This document shows positions 7,670 through 15,572 of a stretch of 51,436 nt of DNA, piece by piece. The notes under the pieces are model-generated. The model was not told the DNA's origin. It saw nothing but the letters and a program-made list of their open reading frames with translations, and did not search any database. The translations under genes and the position numbers were made by a program. Positions within the stretch are counted from its first letter, which is position 1, and the number at the start of each line of letters is the position of its first letter. The stretch spans positions 1 through 51,436 of the forward strand of contig NZ_MWLN01000165.1 in the NCBI RefSeq assembly GCF_002198655.1, given 5' to 3'. Origin of the DNA: Kineosporia sp. A_224 (GTDB lineage: Bacteria > Actinomycetota > Actinomycetes > Actinomycetales > Kineosporiaceae).

Positions 7670-8101
7670 ATGCCCGAGCAGGCGCCGTCCAAGCAGTCGT
7701 TCACGTTCACTCCCGAGCAGGGGGTGCCCCCGGCGGTCGGACCCTTCTCGCACGCGACCCGGTGGGGGTCGATGCTCTTCGTCACCGGGCAGATGCCGAC
7801 CGACCCGGCAACGGGCGCGCTCGTGCCCGGCGGCGTCCTCGCGCAGGCGGAGCAGGTCCGCGCGAACCTCGCCGCCTGCCTCGCGCCCTTCGGGGCGACG
7901 CTCGACGACGCCCTCATGGTGCGCGTCTACCTCACCGACTTCGGCGACTTCGACGCCTTCAACGCGCTCTACCGCACCTGGTTCACGGGGCCGCTGCCCA
8001 GCCGCACGTGCGTCGGGACGACGGGCCTCGCGGTCGGCGCCGACGTCGAGATCGACCTCGTCGTGGGCCTGCCGGCGTCCGCCGCCGGGGTGCCGGCATG
8101 A
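7670..8101 (+). CDS. RidA family (reactive imine/enamine deaminase-like) protein
   Basis: A 143-residue YjgF/YER057c/UK114 fold protein. Blocks include VGPFSHATRWGSMLFVTGQMPTD, QAEQVRANLAA and MVRVYLTDFGDF, where the Arg corresponds to the substrate-binding Arg of active RidA deaminases. GGAGG at 7661-7665 precedes the ATG at 7670. Its stop overlaps the start of the formamidase gene by 4 bp (ATGA), so the two are one operon. The intergenic 7491-7669 holds no gene. The pairing suggests clearance of an unstable imine or enamine near an amide-hydrolysing step. Confidence 0.9.
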   Translation: MPEQAPSKQSFTFTPEQGVPPAVGPFSHATRWGSMLFVTGQMPTDPATGALVPGGVLAQAEQVRANLAACLAPFGATLDDALMVRVYLTDFGDFDAFNALYRTWFTGPLPSRTCVGTTGLAVGADVEIDLVVGLPASAAGVPA

Positions 8102-9180
8102 CGGTGCCCGTCCTCCAGCCCGGCAGCGGGACCCTCCACGGCGAGCACCTGCTGCTCTCCACCCCGGGCACGGTGTCGTGGGGCCGGCTGCCGAACGCCG
8201 CGTCCGCGCCCGTGCTCTCGGTCGCCTCCGGGGCGACGGTGACGTTCGAGGCCCTGAGCCACGAGGGGATCATGGCCGACCAGGGCCGTGACCCGGTCGC
8301 CTTCCTCGCCGGGTTCGGCGTCGCGGCGGGCGACGTCCTGGCCGACGCCGTCGAGATCGCCGCGAGCGGCCTGCCGAACGGCCCGGACGACGGCCCGCAC
8401 GTCGTCACCGGACCGGTCGCCGTGGCCGGGGCCCGGCCGGGCGACGTCCTGCGGGTCGACGTCCTCGACCTCGTGCCCCGCCAGCCGTACGGGTTCGTGA
8501 GCAGCCGGCACGGGCTCGGCGCCCTGCCCGGCGAGCTCCCCGAGGACGGCGTCCCGGCGGTGTTCGAGTTCTGCCCGGTCTCGGTCGTGGGCGGCCGGCT
8601 CGTCAGCTCGGTCGCCGCGCCGGACGGGCGGCGCGCGACGTTCCCGCTGGACCCGTTCCTCGGCGTCATGGGCGTCGCGCCGGCGACCGAGGAAGCGGTC
8701 CACTCGGTGCCGCCCGGCGACCACGGCGGCAACATCGACATCAAGTGGACCCGGGTGGGCAGCACGCTCTACCTGCCGGTCCAGGTCGACGGCGGCCTTT
8801 TCTACGTCGGCGACCCGCACTACGCGCAGGGCAACGGCGAGGTCGCGCTCACCGCGGTCGAGGCCTCGCTGCGCGCGACCCTGCGGCTCACGGTGCTCAG
8901 CGGGGACGACGCCGCCCGCGCCGTCGGGACGCTCACGTCACCGGTCGTCGAGACCGCGACGCACTGGGTCCCCACCGGGATGGACGTCGACCTCGACGAG
9001 GCGATGCGGCAGTGCGTGCGCCACGCGCTGACCTTCCTCACCGAGCGGTTCGGCCTCACCCGGTCGACAGCGATGGCGTACCTCTCGGCCGCCGCCGACT
9101 TCGAGGTCAGCCAGGTGGTGGACACGGTGAAGGGGATCCACTGCATGATTCGCAAGGCGGACTTCGCCGCCTGGGTGTGA
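8098..9180 (+). CDS. Acetamidase/formamidase family protein
   Basis: A 360-residue member of the FmdA/AmdA family, cytosolic amidohydrolases that release ammonia from short amides. Visible blocks are VTFEALSHEGIMADQGRDPVAF near the N-terminus, HVVTGPVAVAGARPGDVLRVDV, the PPGDHGGNIDIKWTRVGSTLYLPV core with its conserved His and Asp, and DPHYAQGNGEVALTAVE. Length fits the family. The ATG at 8098 lies inside the upstream RidA stop. Substrate range (formamide, acetamide or other) cannot be inferred. Confidence 0.9.
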   Translation: MTVPVLQPGSGTLHGEHLLLSTPGTVSWGRLPNAASAPVLSVASGATVTFEALSHEGIMADQGRDPVAFLAGFGVAAGDVLADAVEIAASGLPNGPDDGPHVVTGPVAVAGARPGDVLRVDVLDLVPRQPYGFVSSRHGLGALPGELPEDGVPAVFEFCPVSVVGGRLVSSVAAPDGRRATFPLDPFLGVMGVAPATEEAVHSVPPGDHGGNIDIKWTRVGSTLYLPVQVDGGLFYVGDPHYAQGNGEVALTAVEASLRATLRLTVLSGDDAARAVGTLTSPVVETATHWVPTGMDVDLDEAMRQCVRHALTFLTERFGLTRSTAMAYLSAAADFEVSQVVDTVKGIHCMIRKADFAAWV

Positions 9181-9193
9181 GGGAGGACGCTCG

Positions 9194-9664
9194 GTGCAGG
9201 ACACGCTACGGATCGTCGTGGACGACCTCAGGGGGCCGCAGATCGCGGCCTTCCTCGAGGCGCACCTCGAGCAGATGCGGGCGACGAGCCCGCCGGAGAG
9301 CAAGCACGCGCTCGACCTCGACGGCCTGCGCCGGCCGGAGGTCGTGTTCTGGACCCTGCTCGACGGCGACGAGGTGGTCGGCTGCGCCGCGCTCAAGGCG
9401 CTCGACGCCACGCACGCCGAGGTGAAGTCGATGCGGACCCACCCGGAGCGGCGCCGGCAGGGCTACGGCGCGCTGCTCCTGCGGCACGTCGTCGAGCAGG
9501 CCCGGTCGCGCGGGTTCACCCGGCTCAGTCTGGAGACCGGCTCGATGCCGTTCTTCGCACCCGCCCGGGCGCTCTACGCCGCCCACGGGTTCGTCCCGTG
9601 CCCGCCGTTCGCGGACTACGTGCCGGACCCGAACAGCGTGTTCATGACGACGGTCCTCGAGTAG
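9194..9664 (+). CDS. GNAT family N-acetyltransferase
   Basis: A 156-residue GCN5-type acetyltransferase. The acetyl-CoA pyrophosphate loop is visible as HPERRRQGYGALLLRHV (R/QxxGxG/A), followed by RSRGFTRLSLETGS and FAPARALYAAHGFVPC, the beta5-alpha4 signature. The GTG at 9194 has GGAGG at 9182-9186. It follows the formamidase by 13 bp in the same direction and is probably the third gene of that operon. The family is broad, so the acetyl acceptor is unknown. Confidence 0.88.
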   Translation: MQDTLRIVVDDLRGPQIAAFLEAHLEQMRATSPPESKHALDLDGLRRPEVVFWTLLDGDEVVGCAALKALDATHAEVKSMRTHPERRRQGYGALLLRHVVEQARSRGFTRLSLETGSMPFFAPARALYAAHGFVPCPPFADYVPDPNSVFMTTVLE

Positions 9665-9677
9665 CCGGCGGCCGGGG

Positions 9678-10535
9678 TCAGGGCTTGCGGGCCACCCCGG
9701 CCCAGTAGTACGCCGACCGGGGGTTGTCGACCGGACCCGTAGGACGCCACGCACGGACCGGGACGATCCCCGGCTCGACGAGCTCCCAGTCGCCGAAGAA
9801 CTCCGCCACCTCGGCCTGCGAGCGCGGCACGAACGTCATGCCGCCGCCCGTCGCGAACGCCGTGACCGCGCCCATCGACTCCGGGTCGAAGTCGCCCGTC
9901 GGGTGGGTCAGAGCGAGGTGGCTGCCCGAGGGCAGGGCGTCCCGCAGCGCGGCGACCGCCCCCTGCGGGTCGTCGTCCGGGCCGAGGAGCATGAGCAGCG
10001 CGATGAGCATGAGCCCGACCGGCTGCTCCAGGTCGAGGACCGGGGCGATCTCCGGGTGGCCGAGCAGGTCCGCGGCGTTGCGGACGTCGGCGTCGACGTA
10101 CGCCACCGACCCCTCCGGGCGGCTGAGCAGCATCGCCCGGGCGTGCGCGAGGACGATCGGGTCGTTGTCCACGTACGCGACCTTCGCCGTCGGGACGACG
10201 GACTGCGCGACCTCGTGGAGGTTGGGGCTCGTGGGGATCCCGGTGCCGATGTCGAGGAACTGCGTGACGCCGGCCGCCGTGAGGTACCGGGTCGCCCGCT
10301 CGACGAAGTCCCGGTTCTCCCGCGCCATCGCCGGCAGCGACGGGATCTGCTGGATGAACATGTCGGCGAGCTGGCGGTCGGCGGGGTAGTTGTCCTTGCC
10401 GCCGAGCCAGTAGTCGTACATCCGCGCCGAGTGCGGGGCGCCGGTGTCGAACTCGGGCGGGGGCCACACGCCGTCCGACGGGCTCCCCGTGGTGGTCCCC
10501 GGCGTGCCGCCGGTCGTGCCGTCGTTCGGCGTCAT
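9678..10535 (-). CDS. SAM-dependent methyltransferase, DUF574 family
   Basis: A 285-residue member of the actinobacterial DUF574/Methyltransf_19 family. HSARMYDYWLGGKDNYPADR near residue 40 is the family hallmark, and FLDIGTGIPTSPNLHEVAQ is the SAM-binding loop. YVDNDPIVLAHARAM and YVDADVRN follow as motif II. The ATG at 10535 is preferred because GGGGG (10541-10545 read in reverse) lies five bases upstream; a TTG at 10547 would absorb this ribosome site. Many actinomycetes carry numerous DUF574 paralogues; acceptor molecules are unknown. It converges with the GNAT gene. Confidence 0.88.
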   Translation of the reverse strand: MTPNDGTTGGTPGTTTGSPSDGVWPPPEFDTGAPHSARMYDYWLGGKDNYPADRQLADMFIQQIPSLPAMARENRDFVERATRYLTAAGVTQFLDIGTGIPTSPNLHEVAQSVVPTAKVAYVDNDPIVLAHARAMLLSRPEGSVAYVDADVRNAADLLGHPEIAPVLDLEQPVGLMLIALLMLLGPDDDPQGAVAALRDALPSGSHLALTHPTGDFDPESMGAVTAFATGGGMTFVPRSQAEVAEFFGDWELVEPGIVPVRAWRPTGPVDNPRSAYYWAGVARKP

Positions 10536-10687
10536 CTCGGCCCCCAAGCGCGGAAACGCGGCGCCGTCTCAGGCACCCCGGACGAACAACGACCCTAGGC
10601 CATCATCGTCACGAATGGGACGACGGGGGGCCAAGGTTATCGATCCCCTCAGGTCGCCGGGGCCGGGCCGGGCTACCCTCGCCGTCC

Positions 10688-11074
10688 ATGGACCGCGACG
10701 CCCTCGTGCTCGAGCTCGGCCGCCTGCTCGTCGCGGACGACGAGGTGACGAACGGTCCGGGCTGGGCGCACGTCGTCCTCGTCGCGACCGTCGACGACGC
10801 CTCGACGCGGATGAACGGGTTCAGCTACGGCCCGGACGGCCCGCCGGAACCGGCCGCGCCGCGGGACACCAGGACCCTGGACGTCGTCCGCGACCTGCGC
10901 ACGGCGATGGCGGCGCACGACGGCGGACCGCCCTGGGTGAGCTGCCTCGTCCGGGTCGAGCACGCCACCGGACGGCTCACCGTGGACGTCGAGTACGACG
11001 ACCCGCAGCGCTGGCGGATCACGCGGCAGAACCAGGGCGAGCGCGCCGTCGAGCTCGACCCGCGGCCGGCCTGA
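10688..11074 (+). CDS. Hypothetical protein, 128 residues
   Basis: A small acidic cytosolic protein with strong coding bias. It starts MDRDALVLELGRLLVADD, has a beta-rich centre (WAHVVLVATVDD, then MNGFSYGPDG) and ends with VDVEYDDPQRWRITRQNQGERAVEL. The mixed alpha/beta pattern with a C-terminal DVEYDDPxRW element loosely resembles YezG-type immunity proteins, but no toxin gene is adjacent and I do not rely on it. A TACCCT box at 10674-10679 sits eight bases before the ATG, suggesting a leaderless transcript. It may be co-transcribed with the following AAA ATPase (93 bp gap). Confidence 0.7.
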   Translation: MDRDALVLELGRLLVADDEVTNGPGWAHVVLVATVDDASTRMNGFSYGPDGPPEPAAPRDTRTLDVVRDLRTAMAAHDGGPPWVSCLVRVEHATGRLTVDVEYDDPQRWRITRQNQGERAVELDPRPA

Positions 11075-11167
11075 CCCGGGAGCGACGCCCGCGGACGATG
11101 CCGCCGAACCGGTGACCGCGGCGAAAAGCCGGTGCACGCCCGGGCGGGCCGCCGCGACCATGGGCGG

Positions 11168-12394
11168 ATGCTGACCGACGAGACGCCGAGGGAGGTCCCG
11201 CTCCCGCCGCGGCGCATCGCCCTGCCCGACACGCTCGCCGCGAGCCGGGCCGGCGACCACGGCGCGCCGCCGGCCGTGACCATGCCCGCCGGGGTCGCGC
11301 TCGACGACTCGGACCGCGCGATGGACGTCGTCGACCTGCTCGCGCTCGAGCCGTTCGTCAGCGGACGCCAGCCGTTCGCCCGGAGCACGACGCTCGAGGA
11401 CGTCCTGCCCGACGCCGCCCTGCTGCCGCCGGACGGCGTCCGGGCCCGGCACGCGGTCGAGGACAACGCCCGCAGCGCGCTCGTCGTCGGTGACGGCTGG
11501 ACGCTGCGCTCCACCCACTGGCTGCGCACCCGGCGCGCCGAGGTCGCCGTCACGGCGGTCGACGAGGACCTCGCGCGCACCGTGCTCGAGGCGGCGACCC
11601 GGGGGGCCGTCGAGCCGGCCGCGGCGGCCGACACGCACGTGAGCGTCGGCTTCTGGCACCTCACCGCGCACGGGGCCCGGTACCGGCCGCGGGCGATCGA
11701 GGCGCCCGCCTGGGCGGACATCGCGCCGAACTACGCGGCCCCTGTCGCGACGGCGGCGTCCCGGCTCGCCGGGCTCACCCCGGAGGGCCTCAACGGCCGC
11801 GTGCTGCTGCTCCACGGGCCGCCCGGGACCGGCAAGACGACGCTGCTGCGCAGCCTGGCCCAGGCCTGGCGGCCCTGGTGCTCGACGGACTGCGTGCTCG
11901 ACCCGGACCGGCTCTTCGCCGAGCCCTCGTACCTGCTCGAGGTGACGACGGCCGAGCCCGAGGTGGACGACGAGGACCGGCCGGCGGACGGCCGCTCGCG
12001 CTGGCGGCTGCTCGTGCTCGAGGACTGCGACGAGCTCGTCCGCGAGGGGGCGAAGGCCTCCGCCGGCCAGGCCCTCTCCCGGCTGCTCAACCTCACCGAC
12101 GGGATGCTCGGCCAGGGCACCCAGGTGCTCGTCGCGCTGACGACGAACGAGCGGCTCTCCGCCCTGCATCCCGCGGTCATGCGGCCGGGCCGCTGCCTGG
12201 CCCAGGTCGAGGTCGGCCGGCTGTCCCCGGCCGAGTGCGCCGCCTGGCTCGCCGCGCGCGGTGCGGACGCCCCGGTGCCGCCGGGCGGCGCGACGCTCGC
12301 CGAGCTCTTCGCGGTCGCCGCCGCCGCCCGCGGCGAGGGCCCGCCGGTCACCGTCGGCGGTGCCCCGGCCGAGGGGGTCGGCCTGTACCTCTGA
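11168..12394 (+). CDS. AAA ATPase with DUF5925 N-terminal domain
   Basis: A 408-residue protein. The N-terminal half matches the DUF5925 pattern, ending in a block around VSVGFWHLTAHGARYRPRAI. The C-terminal half is an AAA ATPase with Walker A GPPGTGKTT at about residue 219, Walker B LLVLEDCDEL, sensor 1 VALTTNERL and an arginine-finger-like ALHPAVMRPGRC. It resembles BCS1/FtsH-type AAA modules but lacks membrane segments or a protease domain. Role unknown; the family is found in actinomycetes. The ATG at 11168 is chosen over upstream in-frame codons because the preceding 12 codons show no conservation pattern. Confidence 0.85.
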   Translation: MLTDETPREVPLPPRRIALPDTLAASRAGDHGAPPAVTMPAGVALDDSDRAMDVVDLLALEPFVSGRQPFARSTTLEDVLPDAALLPPDGVRARHAVEDNARSALVVGDGWTLRSTHWLRTRRAEVAVTAVDEDLARTVLEAATRGAVEPAAAADTHVSVGFWHLTAHGARYRPRAIEAPAWADIAPNYAAPVATAASRLAGLTPEGLNGRVLLLHGPPGTGKTTLLRSLAQAWRPWCSTDCVLDPDRLFAEPSYLLEVTTAEPEVDDEDRPADGRSRWRLLVLEDCDELVREGAKASAGQALSRLLNLTDGMLGQGTQVLVALTTNERLSALHPAVMRPGRCLAQVEVGRLSPAECAAWLAARGADAPVPPGGATLAELFAVAAAARGEGPPVTVGGAPAEGVGLYL

Positions 12395-12462
12395 CCGGTC
12401 GGCTCCTGCGACGAGCCGACCGGCCACCGGACGGCACCGGACCACCTGGGGGCGGGGCACCC

Positions 12463-13113
12463 TCAGGTGGTCCGGTGCACCGGTGCCACGAGGTCGGGGG
12501 CCTCGTGACGGCGTTCCCCCGGGCGAGGGAACGCCACCTCGCCGCCGGCCGCGCACACCAGCCAGGCGACGAGGACCAGGTCGGTGGCGACGAGCACGGG
12601 GACGGCGGCCCCCGCGGCGCGGACATGCGCCCGTACCGTCTCGCCGCGGGCCACGCAGCGCCGGTCGCAGGACGCCGAGCCGCCGGCGACGAGCGCCGGG
12701 TCCTGCGCCGCGTGGAAGTGCGCGGACGACGACGCCAGCTCGCGGTCCTGGGCCCGGACGTCGAGCACCGCCTCCGCCCCGAGCTGCAGGGTGGCCACGA
12801 CCCCCGCGCCGAACACGAGCAGCCCGGCCGCGGCGAACGTCCGCGACCACCCCGGCGCGGCCCGTCGGTCCGCCACGGCGCGGAGGACCGCGAGGGTCAG
12901 TCCGGCGTAGACGGGCAGCAGGACGACGGCGCCGACCACCCAGTCGACGAGCAGGTCGTGCTCGCGCCCGACGACGCCGACCGCGCCGCGCAGGGCCGCG
13001 GCGACGAACCCGTTGGCGGTGGCCAGGACGGCGCCGACGACGAGGGCCTGCACGAGCAGGACCGGCCCGACCGGGCGGCCCTGCCGTGCGCGGCCGGCGA
13101 CGTCGGGCGGCAT
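12463..13113 (-). CDS. Four-helix membrane protein with external CxxxC loop, MCO partner (copy A)
   Basis: A 216-residue protein with four predicted membrane helices (about residues 17-42, 54-77, 92-113, 172-193). The loop between helices 3 and 4, probably outside, carries HFH and a Cys pair (SCDRRC), then AHVR before helix 4. Its ATG overlaps the TGA of the multicopper oxidase (TGATG), so it is translationally coupled to it. A paralogue at 50691-51362 has the same layout and the same link to an MCO. Function unknown. Possible roles are metal or thiol handling, or anchoring electron flow to the oxidase; both are inference from the Cys/His loop. Confidence 0.82.
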   Translation of the reverse strand: MPPDVAGRARQGRPVGPVLLVQALVVGAVLATANGFVAAALRGAVGVVGREHDLLVDWVVGAVVLLPVYAGLTLAVLRAVADRRAAPGWSRTFAAAGLLVFGAGVVATLQLGAEAVLDVRAQDRELASSSAHFHAAQDPALVAGGSASCDRRCVARGETVRAHVRAAGAAVPVLVATDLVLVAWLVCAAGGEVAFPRPGERRHEAPDLVAPVHRTT

Positions 13114-13187
13114 CAGGTGATCTCCCAGCCGAACATCATCGCGTGGTCCTCGTGCGCGAGGTTGTGGCAGTGCGCCACGTAGGGACC
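13111..13187. repeat. 77-bp segment identical to the window's right end
   Basis: Bases 13111-13187 are identical to 51360-51436. The match covers the start codon of the membrane-protein partner, the TGATG overlap and the last 24 codons of the multicopper oxidase, including the HCHNLAHEDHAMM copper motif. The identity begins exactly at the shared CAT and stops only because the window ends. Confidence 0.97.
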
Positions 13188-15386
13188 GGTGAAGTCCCGG
13201 AACCCGCGGTAGAGGATCACCGACTCGCTGGGGTCGAGTGCCGCGAGGTCCTCGCGCGAGAGGTCGTCGGGGTGCCCGGCGTCCTTGCCGGCGGTGACGT
13301 CCTTGCCGTTGCGCATGACCGTGCGGTGCTCCTCCATGTGGAGGTGGAACGGGTGCACCCAGCCGCCGCCCCCGTTGCGGATCTCCCAGAGGTTGAAGGA
13401 GCCCTTCTTCTGCTGGGCAAGCGGGCTCTTCCCGGCCGGGTTCTTCATGCTCGTCGCGACCTGGTTCGGCTCGAACGGCTGGCCGTTGATGAGCCACTCG
13501 ATCTCGCCGCCGGCCCCGCCGCGCTGCACCTCGAAGACGTGCCGGTTGTCCAGCAGCGTCTTCCAGTTGCTCGGGATCGGCGTGAGCGGGCGCATCTTCG
13601 TCGGGATCTTGCTGTTGTCGACGACGGCTTCCTCGATGATGATCTTGATCATCGGGATCTTGTAGCTCGGGTCGGCGGAGAACCGGGTCGAGCTGTCCCA
13701 CATCCGGCCGTCGCCCATCTTCATGACGTTCGTCAGGTAGATGACGTCGCCCGGCGTGGTCGGGGTGCCGTCCTGGTACCTGGTGAAGTCGACGACGACC
13801 TCGCGGCGCTTCGCGGGCCACAGCTCGAAGGAGTCGCGGACGATCGGCTTGGGGAGCAGGCCGCCGTCGGAGGCGATCTGGGTGAACTTCATGCACTGCT
13901 GGCCGTCCGGGATCCGGTACTGGCCCTGCAGGTCCTCACCCGTCAGCCCGAGGTCCCGGGCCGCGACCGGGCCCTTGGACGACGTCATGAGCTTGAACTC
14001 GTAGATCCGGGCGATCGATGCGTCGAGGAAGCGCAGCCGGTACTTGCGGCGCTTGACCCGCAGCACCGGGTAGGCGGTGCCGTTGACGGTGAAGATGTCG
14101 CCGACGAAGCCGTGGTTCGGGAAGTGCTTGAAGAAGCTCTTGCCCCACCACTCCGGGTGCGTGCGCGGGTTGCCCGCGAGCGGGAACTCGCCCTGGCTGT
14201 CGTGGATGTCCTTGTGCGTCGTCACGCCGTCGTCGAGCCGCAGGTCGTAGAACGCCAGCGGGATGTCGTACTTGACGTCGAACGAGCCGTCACCGTTGTC
14301 GCGGCGCACGCCGGGCAGCCGCAGGCCCTGGCGCTCGTCGCCGCCGTCGTACATGCCGGACAGGCCCTGGTAGCCGGTCTTGGGGTCGTAGATCGGGTAG
14401 AGGCCGACCATGCCCTTGTAGACGTTCGAGCCGGTGTGGTCCATCCGGTGGTCGTGGAACCAGAAGAAGCTCTGCTTCTCCCGGTCGTCACCGCCCGCCG
14501 GCCAGTTGAGGTACAGGTTGTCGACCCACATCTGCGGCAGGTAGCCGTGGTGCTTGGGCCCGTACCGCATGGAGTAGTGCGGGTTGCCGTCGCTCTCGGG
14601 AGCGGTGTGCGCGTTGTGCAGGTGGGTGAGGAACGACCAGTCGGGCGCCCCGAAGTCCTGCCGGTCGAGCCCGAGCGGGTTCTCGTGGAGCCGGTTCTCG
14701 AACCGCACGAGGGCCGGCCTGCCGTACTCGGCATTGATGCGCGGCCCCGGGAAGGTCCCGTTGAAGCCGTAGATCGTGCTCAGCGGGAGGTCACGGACCG
14801 TCCCCGCGGCCACCGGGTTGCCCCGTTCGTCGAACGAGGTCGTCGGCTTGCCGAAGGCGTCGATCGGCAGCACCTTCGACGTCGTGAACGCGTGCTGGCT
14901 GACGAGGACGTCGATCTTGTAGACGATTGGGTCGGGGTAGCCGACCTTGCCCGGCCACAGCTGGTGGGCCTGGTTGCCCAGCGAGTTCTGCTGGCCGGTG
15001 CCGGGACCGGGAGGGCTCGGCCAGGCGCTGTACTCGGACTGCGGCACCGGGCGCAGCGCCGGCGGGATCGGCAGCGCGTCGGAGAACGGCGACACGATGA
15101 GCGGGCTCGTCGGGAAGGCCTCGAGGTAGACCGCGTCGGAGAAGGCCACGGACGCCGCGCCCACGAGGCCCTGCGGCGAGAGCTGGCCCTTCGTGGCGAG
15201 CGCGGGCACCGCGACCACGCGGGCCGCGGCGACCCCGGCCGCCGCCGTCCCGGCGGCGCCGAGCCGCAGCGCGGTCCGGCGGGAGAGCCCGCGGTGCTGC
15301 GGTCGCGCCGCTGCGGCGTCGGGTGCCGTCACCGGCTCCGGGTGGGTCACGGCGCCGTCACGGCGCACGTCATCGTCGATGCTCAC
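13113..15386 (-). CDS. Multicopper oxidase, Tat-exported (copy A)
   Basis: A 757-residue multicopper oxidase. A Tat signal is visible at residues 35-65 (LSRRTALRLG then an Ala-rich stretch). Copper ligands are complete: HLHNAH (about 255-260), FHDHRMDH (about 310-317), HPFHLH (about 678-683) and HCHNLAHEDHAMM (about 739-751), giving the trinuclear cluster and a type 1 site with axial Met. It is larger than CotA-type laccases. The substrate (metal, phenol, bilirubin) is not evident. The GTG at 15386 has GAAGGAG upstream. It is coupled to the downstream membrane protein and preceded by the histidine kinase, with 179 bp between (15387-15565) that contain no gene but start with an 11-bp-period direct repeat. 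Confidence 0.92.
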   Translation of the reverse strand: MSIDDDVRRDGAVTHPEPVTAPDAAAARPQHRGLSRRTALRLGAAGTAAAGVAAARVVAVPALATKGQLSPQGLVGAASVAFSDAVYLEAFPTSPLIVSPFSDALPIPPALRPVPQSEYSAWPSPPGPGTGQQNSLGNQAHQLWPGKVGYPDPIVYKIDVLVSQHAFTTSKVLPIDAFGKPTTSFDERGNPVAAGTVRDLPLSTIYGFNGTFPGPRINAEYGRPALVRFENRLHENPLGLDRQDFGAPDWSFLTHLHNAHTAPESDGNPHYSMRYGPKHHGYLPQMWVDNLYLNWPAGGDDREKQSFFWFHDHRMDHTGSNVYKGMVGLYPIYDPKTGYQGLSGMYDGGDERQGLRLPGVRRDNGDGSFDVKYDIPLAFYDLRLDDGVTTHKDIHDSQGEFPLAGNPRTHPEWWGKSFFKHFPNHGFVGDIFTVNGTAYPVLRVKRRKYRLRFLDASIARIYEFKLMTSSKGPVAARDLGLTGEDLQGQYRIPDGQQCMKFTQIASDGGLLPKPIVRDSFELWPAKRREVVVDFTRYQDGTPTTPGDVIYLTNVMKMGDGRMWDSSTRFSADPSYKIPMIKIIIEEAVVDNSKIPTKMRPLTPIPSNWKTLLDNRHVFEVQRGGAGGEIEWLINGQPFEPNQVATSMKNPAGKSPLAQQKKGSFNLWEIRNGGGGWVHPFHLHMEEHRTVMRNGKDVTAGKDAGHPDDLSREDLAALDPSESVILYRGFRDFTGPYVAHCHNLAHEDHAMMFGWEIT

Positions 15387-15553
15387 GGGTCGTACTCCTT
15401 CGCCCCTAGGCCTGTCGGCCTGTCTTCGTCTGCGGGGCGCGCACCGTGCCGGGCCGCCCCTGGCCGGTCCAGCCGTCGCACCCGGCAGGACCCGCGAGGA
15501 CGATCATCAGCAGGTGGCGGGCCCCCTCGGCAGCCGCGGGTTGGGGGGGCCCG

Positions 15554-15572
15554 GCTAAGCCCTCGCTAAGCC
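15554..15572 (-). promoter_or_regulatory. Candidate OmpR-type response-regulator site upstream of the MCO gene
   Basis: On the minus strand GGCTTAGC-GAG-GGCTTAGC forms two identical octamers with an 11-bp period, the spacing used by tandem OmpR/PhoB-family dimers. It overlaps the stop codon of the kinase gene and lies about 170-185 bp before the MCO start. The repeat is observed; control by the adjacent response regulator is inferred. Confidence 0.5.

Noticed and set aside
10536-10547. TTG start for the DUF574 methyltransferase
   Set aside because: It would overlap the GGGGG ribosome site that fits the ATG at 10535.
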